NCBI RefSeq assembly: GCF_009834185.1
Contig: NZ_CP047173.1
Span: 3,286,001-3,350,000 of the forward strand
Reading direction: 5' to 3'
DNA length: 64,000 bases
From: Rathayibacter sp. VKM Ac-2760
GTDB taxonomy: Bacteria > Actinomycetota > Actinomycetes > Actinomycetales > Microbacteriaceae
Position 1 is the first letter of the stretch. Each line of letters starts with the position of its first letter. Below, one piece after another: positions 61,680-64,000 of this stretch. Below the pieces are notes generated by a model, which saw nothing but the letters and a program-made list of their open reading frames with translations, ran no database searches and had not been told where the DNA came from. Both the position numbers and the translations under genes were made by a program.

Positions 61680-62998
61680 CGGAGGAGCCCTTCGTAGTGG
61701 CGCTGCTGCAGCTGGGAGTCGATCTGCTTCACCGTCTCGAGGCCGACTCCGACGATGATCAGGATGGACGTCCCGCCGAACGGGAAGTTCTGGTTCGCAC
61801 CGACCAGCGCGAGCGCGATGAGCGGCACGAGCGCGATGAGGCCCAGATAGACCGAGCCGGGCAGCGTCACCCGGGTCAGGACGTAGTTCAGGTACTCGGC
61901 GGTCGGGCGACCGGCACGGATGCCGGGGATGAAGCCGCCGTAGCGCTTCATGTTGTCGGCGACCTCGTCGGGGTTGAACGTGATCGCGACGTAGAAGTAG
62001 GTGAACCCGACGATCAGCAGGAAGTACAGCGCCATGTAGAGCGGGTGATCGCCCTTGGTGAGGTAGTTGGTGATCCAGGTGACCCAGAACGGAGCCTCCT
62101 GGCCGGCCGCGGGCTGGTTGAACTGCGCGATGAGCGCGGGCAGGTAGAGCAGCGACGACGCGAAGATGACGGGCACGACGCCGGCCATGTTGACCTTGAT
62201 CGGGATGTAGGTGTTGTTCCCGCCGTAGGTCCGCCTGCCGACCATCCGCTTGGCGTACTGCACGGGGATCCGCCGCTGCGACTGCTCGACGAAGACGACC
62301 GCGACGACGAGCACGAGCCCGACGGCGAGGACGAGCAGGAAGGTCTCGAAGCCGCGCGACTGCGCGATCGACCAGAGCGAGGTGGGGAACTGGGCGGCGA
62401 TCGAGGTGAAGATCAGCAGCGACATGCCGTTGCCGATGCCGCGCTCGGTGATGAGCTCGCCCATCCACATGATGATGCCGGTGCCCGCGGTCATGGTGAT
62501 GACCATGAGGAGGATCGAGTACCACTCGTCGGTGATGATGAGCGCCGAGCACTCCGGGACCCCGGAGTTGCCGAACAGCGCGCCCGAGCGGGCGACGGTG
62601 ATGAGGGTGGTCGACTGCAGGACGCCGAGCGCGATCGTGAGATAGCGGGTGTACTGCGTCAGCCGGCCCTGGCCCGACTGGCCCTCCTTGTAGAGGGTCT
62701 CGAAGTGCGGGATGACCACGCGCAGCAGCTGCACGATGATCGACGCCGTGATGTACGGCATGATGCCGAGCGCGAAGATCGACAGCTGGAGCAGGGCTCC
62801 ACCGCTGAAGAGGTTGACGAGCTCGTACAGACCGGAGGTGCCCTGGTTGCCGGCGAGGCAGGCCTGGACGGCCTCGAAGTCGACGAACGGAGCAGGGATG
62901 AAGGATCCCAGCCGGAAGATCGCCACGATCGCGAGGGTGAAGCCGATCTTGCGGCGGAGGTCGGGGGTGCGGAAGATCCGCGCTACGGCGCCAAACAT
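61676..62998 (-). CDS. secY: Preprotein translocase subunit SecY
   Basis: 440 residues, ten membrane segments, with the plug/pore signatures FALGIMPYITASIIVQLL and ERGIGNGMSLLIF. Main channel of Sec export; SPase LepB acts downstream. Follows rplO. Confidence 0.98.
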   Translation of the reverse strand: MFGAVARIFRTPDLRRKIGFTLAIVAIFRLGSFIPAPFVDFEAVQACLAGNQGTSGLYELVNLFSGGALLQLSIFALGIMPYITASIIVQLLRVVIPHFETLYKEGQSGQGRLTQYTRYLTIALGVLQSTTLITVARSGALFGNSGVPECSALIITDEWYSILLMVITMTAGTGIIMWMGELITERGIGNGMSLLIFTSIAAQFPTSLWSIAQSRGFETFLLVLAVGLVLVVAVVFVEQSQRRIPVQYAKRMVGRRTYGGNNTYIPIKVNMAGVVPVIFASSLLYLPALIAQFNQPAAGQEAPFWVTWITNYLTKGDHPLYMALYFLLIVGFTYFYVAITFNPDEVADNMKRYGGFIPGIRAGRPTAEYLNYVLTRVTLPGSVYLGLIALVPLIALALVGANQNFPFGGTSILIIVGVGLETVKQIDSQLQQRHYEGLLR

Positions 62999-63105
62999 CT
63001 ACCTAGGGTCTCCTGCTCAGTTCTGGGTGCGGGATACAGGTCGAGCTTGTCACGCGCTCCCCGCGGGGAGTCGACGTGACAAGCTCGACCGACAAGCTGC
63101 TGGTG

Positions 63106-63603
63106 CTACTTGATGGATCCGCCCGCGGCGACGATCTTCTGCTCAGCGGAGCTGGAGACCTTGTCGACCGCGACGTTCAGCGTAACCGCAATGTCCCCGT
63201 CGCCGAGAACCTTGACCTTCTCGTTCTTGCGAACGGCACCCTTCGCGACCAGGTCGCTGATGGTGACGTCGCCGCCCTGAGGGTAGAGCTCCGCGAGAGC
63301 GGACAGGTTCACGACCTGGTACTCCACGCGGAACGGGTTCTTGAAGCCGCGGAGCTTCGGGGTGCGCATGTGCAGCGGCATCTGCCCACCCTCGAAGCCG
63401 ACGCGCACCTGGTAGCGGGCCTTGGTGCCCTTGGTGCCGCGACCGGCGGTCTTGCCCTTGGATCCCTCACCGCGACCGACGCGGGTCTTCGCCTTCTTGG
63501 CGCCGACTGCGGGTCGGAGGTGGTGGACCTTGAGCACGTGCTCCTTGGTCGAGGCCTGCTCGGGAGTCGTGGACTCCGTCGCGGCCTGGTTCTTGTCAGC
63601 CAT
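63106..63603 (-). CDS. rplO: 50S ribosomal protein L15
   Basis: 165 residues with an ~18-residue N-terminal extension; core KVHHLRPAVGAKKAKTRVGR and RTPKLRGFKNPFR. ATG overlaps the rpmD stop (TAATG). Confidence 0.97.
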   Translation of the reverse strand: MADKNQAATESTTPEQASTKEHVLKVHHLRPAVGAKKAKTRVGRGEGSKGKTAGRGTKGTKARYQVRVGFEGGQMPLHMRTPKLRGFKNPFRVEYQVVNLSALAELYPQGGDVTISDLVAKGAVRKNEKVKVLGDGDIAVTLNVAVDKVSSSAEQKIVAAGGSIK

Positions 63604-63785
63604 TAGTCAATCTCCTCGACCTTCACCAGGTGGGCGACGGTCTTCACGTATCCGCGGTTCTGAGAGTTGTCCTCGCGGACGACGCTCTGACCGATCTTCC
63701 TGAGGCCGAGCGAGCGCAGCGTGTCGCGCTGGTACTGCTTCTCGCTGACCTTCGACTTGATCTGGGTCACCTTGAGCTGGGCCAT
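63603..63785 (-). CDS. rpmD: 50S ribosomal protein L30
   Basis: 60 residues; AQLKVTQIKSKVSEKQYQRD and SLGLRKIGQSVVREDN. Overlaps the rpsE stop (TGATG). Confidence 0.97.
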   Translation of the reverse strand: MAQLKVTQIKSKVSEKQYQRDTLRSLGLRKIGQSVVREDNSQNRGYVKTVAHLVKVEEID

Positions 63786-64000
63786 CAGGCACCTGCCTTC
63801 GACTTGGACGCGGCGGCGAGAGCGTCGGCCTCGGCGCGGACGAGCCGGGGCGGCGCGACCTGGTCGAAGTCGAGCCCGCGACGAGCGGCGACGGCGCGCG
63901 GCTCCTCGAGCTGCTGCAGGGCCGTCACCGTCGCGTGGACGATGTTGATGGTGTTCGACGAGCCGAGCGACTTGCTCAGGACGTCGTGGATGCCGGCGCA
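63785..64000 (-). CDS. rpsE: 30S ribosomal protein S5 (partial, N-terminus outside window)
   Basis: 71 C-terminal residues visible: AGIHDVLSKSLGSSNTINIV and ARRGLDFDQVAPPRL, diagnostic for S5, with a short Ala/Lys tail. Continues beyond the right edge. Confidence 0.95.
   Translation of the reverse strand, partial: CAGIHDVLSKSLGSSNTINIVHATVTALQQLEEPRAVAARRGLDFDQVAPPRLVRAEADALAAASKSKAGA

Overview
The window comes from a high-GC actinobacterium (visually about 70% G+C, strong GC3 in the coding frames). It looks most like a member of the Microbacteriaceae. That placement is an inference from gene order and protein style (GuaB next to GuaB3, livHMGF, DUF4190 proteins, tsaE/tsaB/rimI/tsaD next to groES, CIRCE-controlled groES). 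Almost all of it is ordinary chromosome. I see no tRNA, rRNA, CRISPR array, transposase or phage gene.

Left part (1-31,500): a partial UvrD/PcrA helicase, PAP2 phosphatase, GDPD phosphodiesterase, Bax1-I membrane protein and acyltransferase-like membrane protein. Next comes GMP synthesis (guaA, guaB, guaB3), with DUF3817 and SURF1 proteins and a KhtTU-type K+/H+ antiporter between guaA and guaB3. A branched-chain amino-acid ABC importer follows (livHMGF, with livK about 8.5 kb away). Between its two parts sit two unknown genes and a sugar cassette: a LacI regulator, binding protein, two permeases and a divergent GH42 beta-galactosidase, with a lac-like operator in the divergent gap.

Middle part (31,600-49,600): groES with two CIRCE elements, a THUMP-like methyltransferase, three DUF4190 proteins, the t6A genes tsaD-rimI-tsaB-tsaE, cell-wall genes alr, acpS, glmS and glmM, and coaA. 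Then come rpsI-rplM, truA and the alpha-operon block rplQ-rpoA-rpsK-rpsM-rpmJ-infA (listed in window order; transcription runs leftwards).

Right part (49,800-64,000): lepB, a mannitol PTS cluster (mtlD, mtlF, mtlA), ptsI, ptsH, an orphan EIIB-like protein, an MtlR-type PRD regulator and a PLP decarboxylase. The spc-operon tail map-adk-secY-rplO-rpmD-rpsE runs off the edge. The mtl/pts block therefore sits between map and infA, which are neighbours in many actinobacteria.

The less ordinary content is between the genes. There are two families of long hairpin repeats: a ~141-bp tandem triplet near guaA, and a dispersed BIME-like family with composite copies at 10.2 kb and 28.8 kb. A nested structure overlaps the guaA stop, and a 22-bp perfect inverted repeat follows guaB. 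A recurrent -10 box lies 6-7 nt before start codons, which predicts leaderless mRNAs for about a dozen genes. A 12-bp block is identical directly after the -10 boxes of rplM and infA. guaA has no conventional start codon next to its best ribosome binding site. I found no clear new defence or mobile system.
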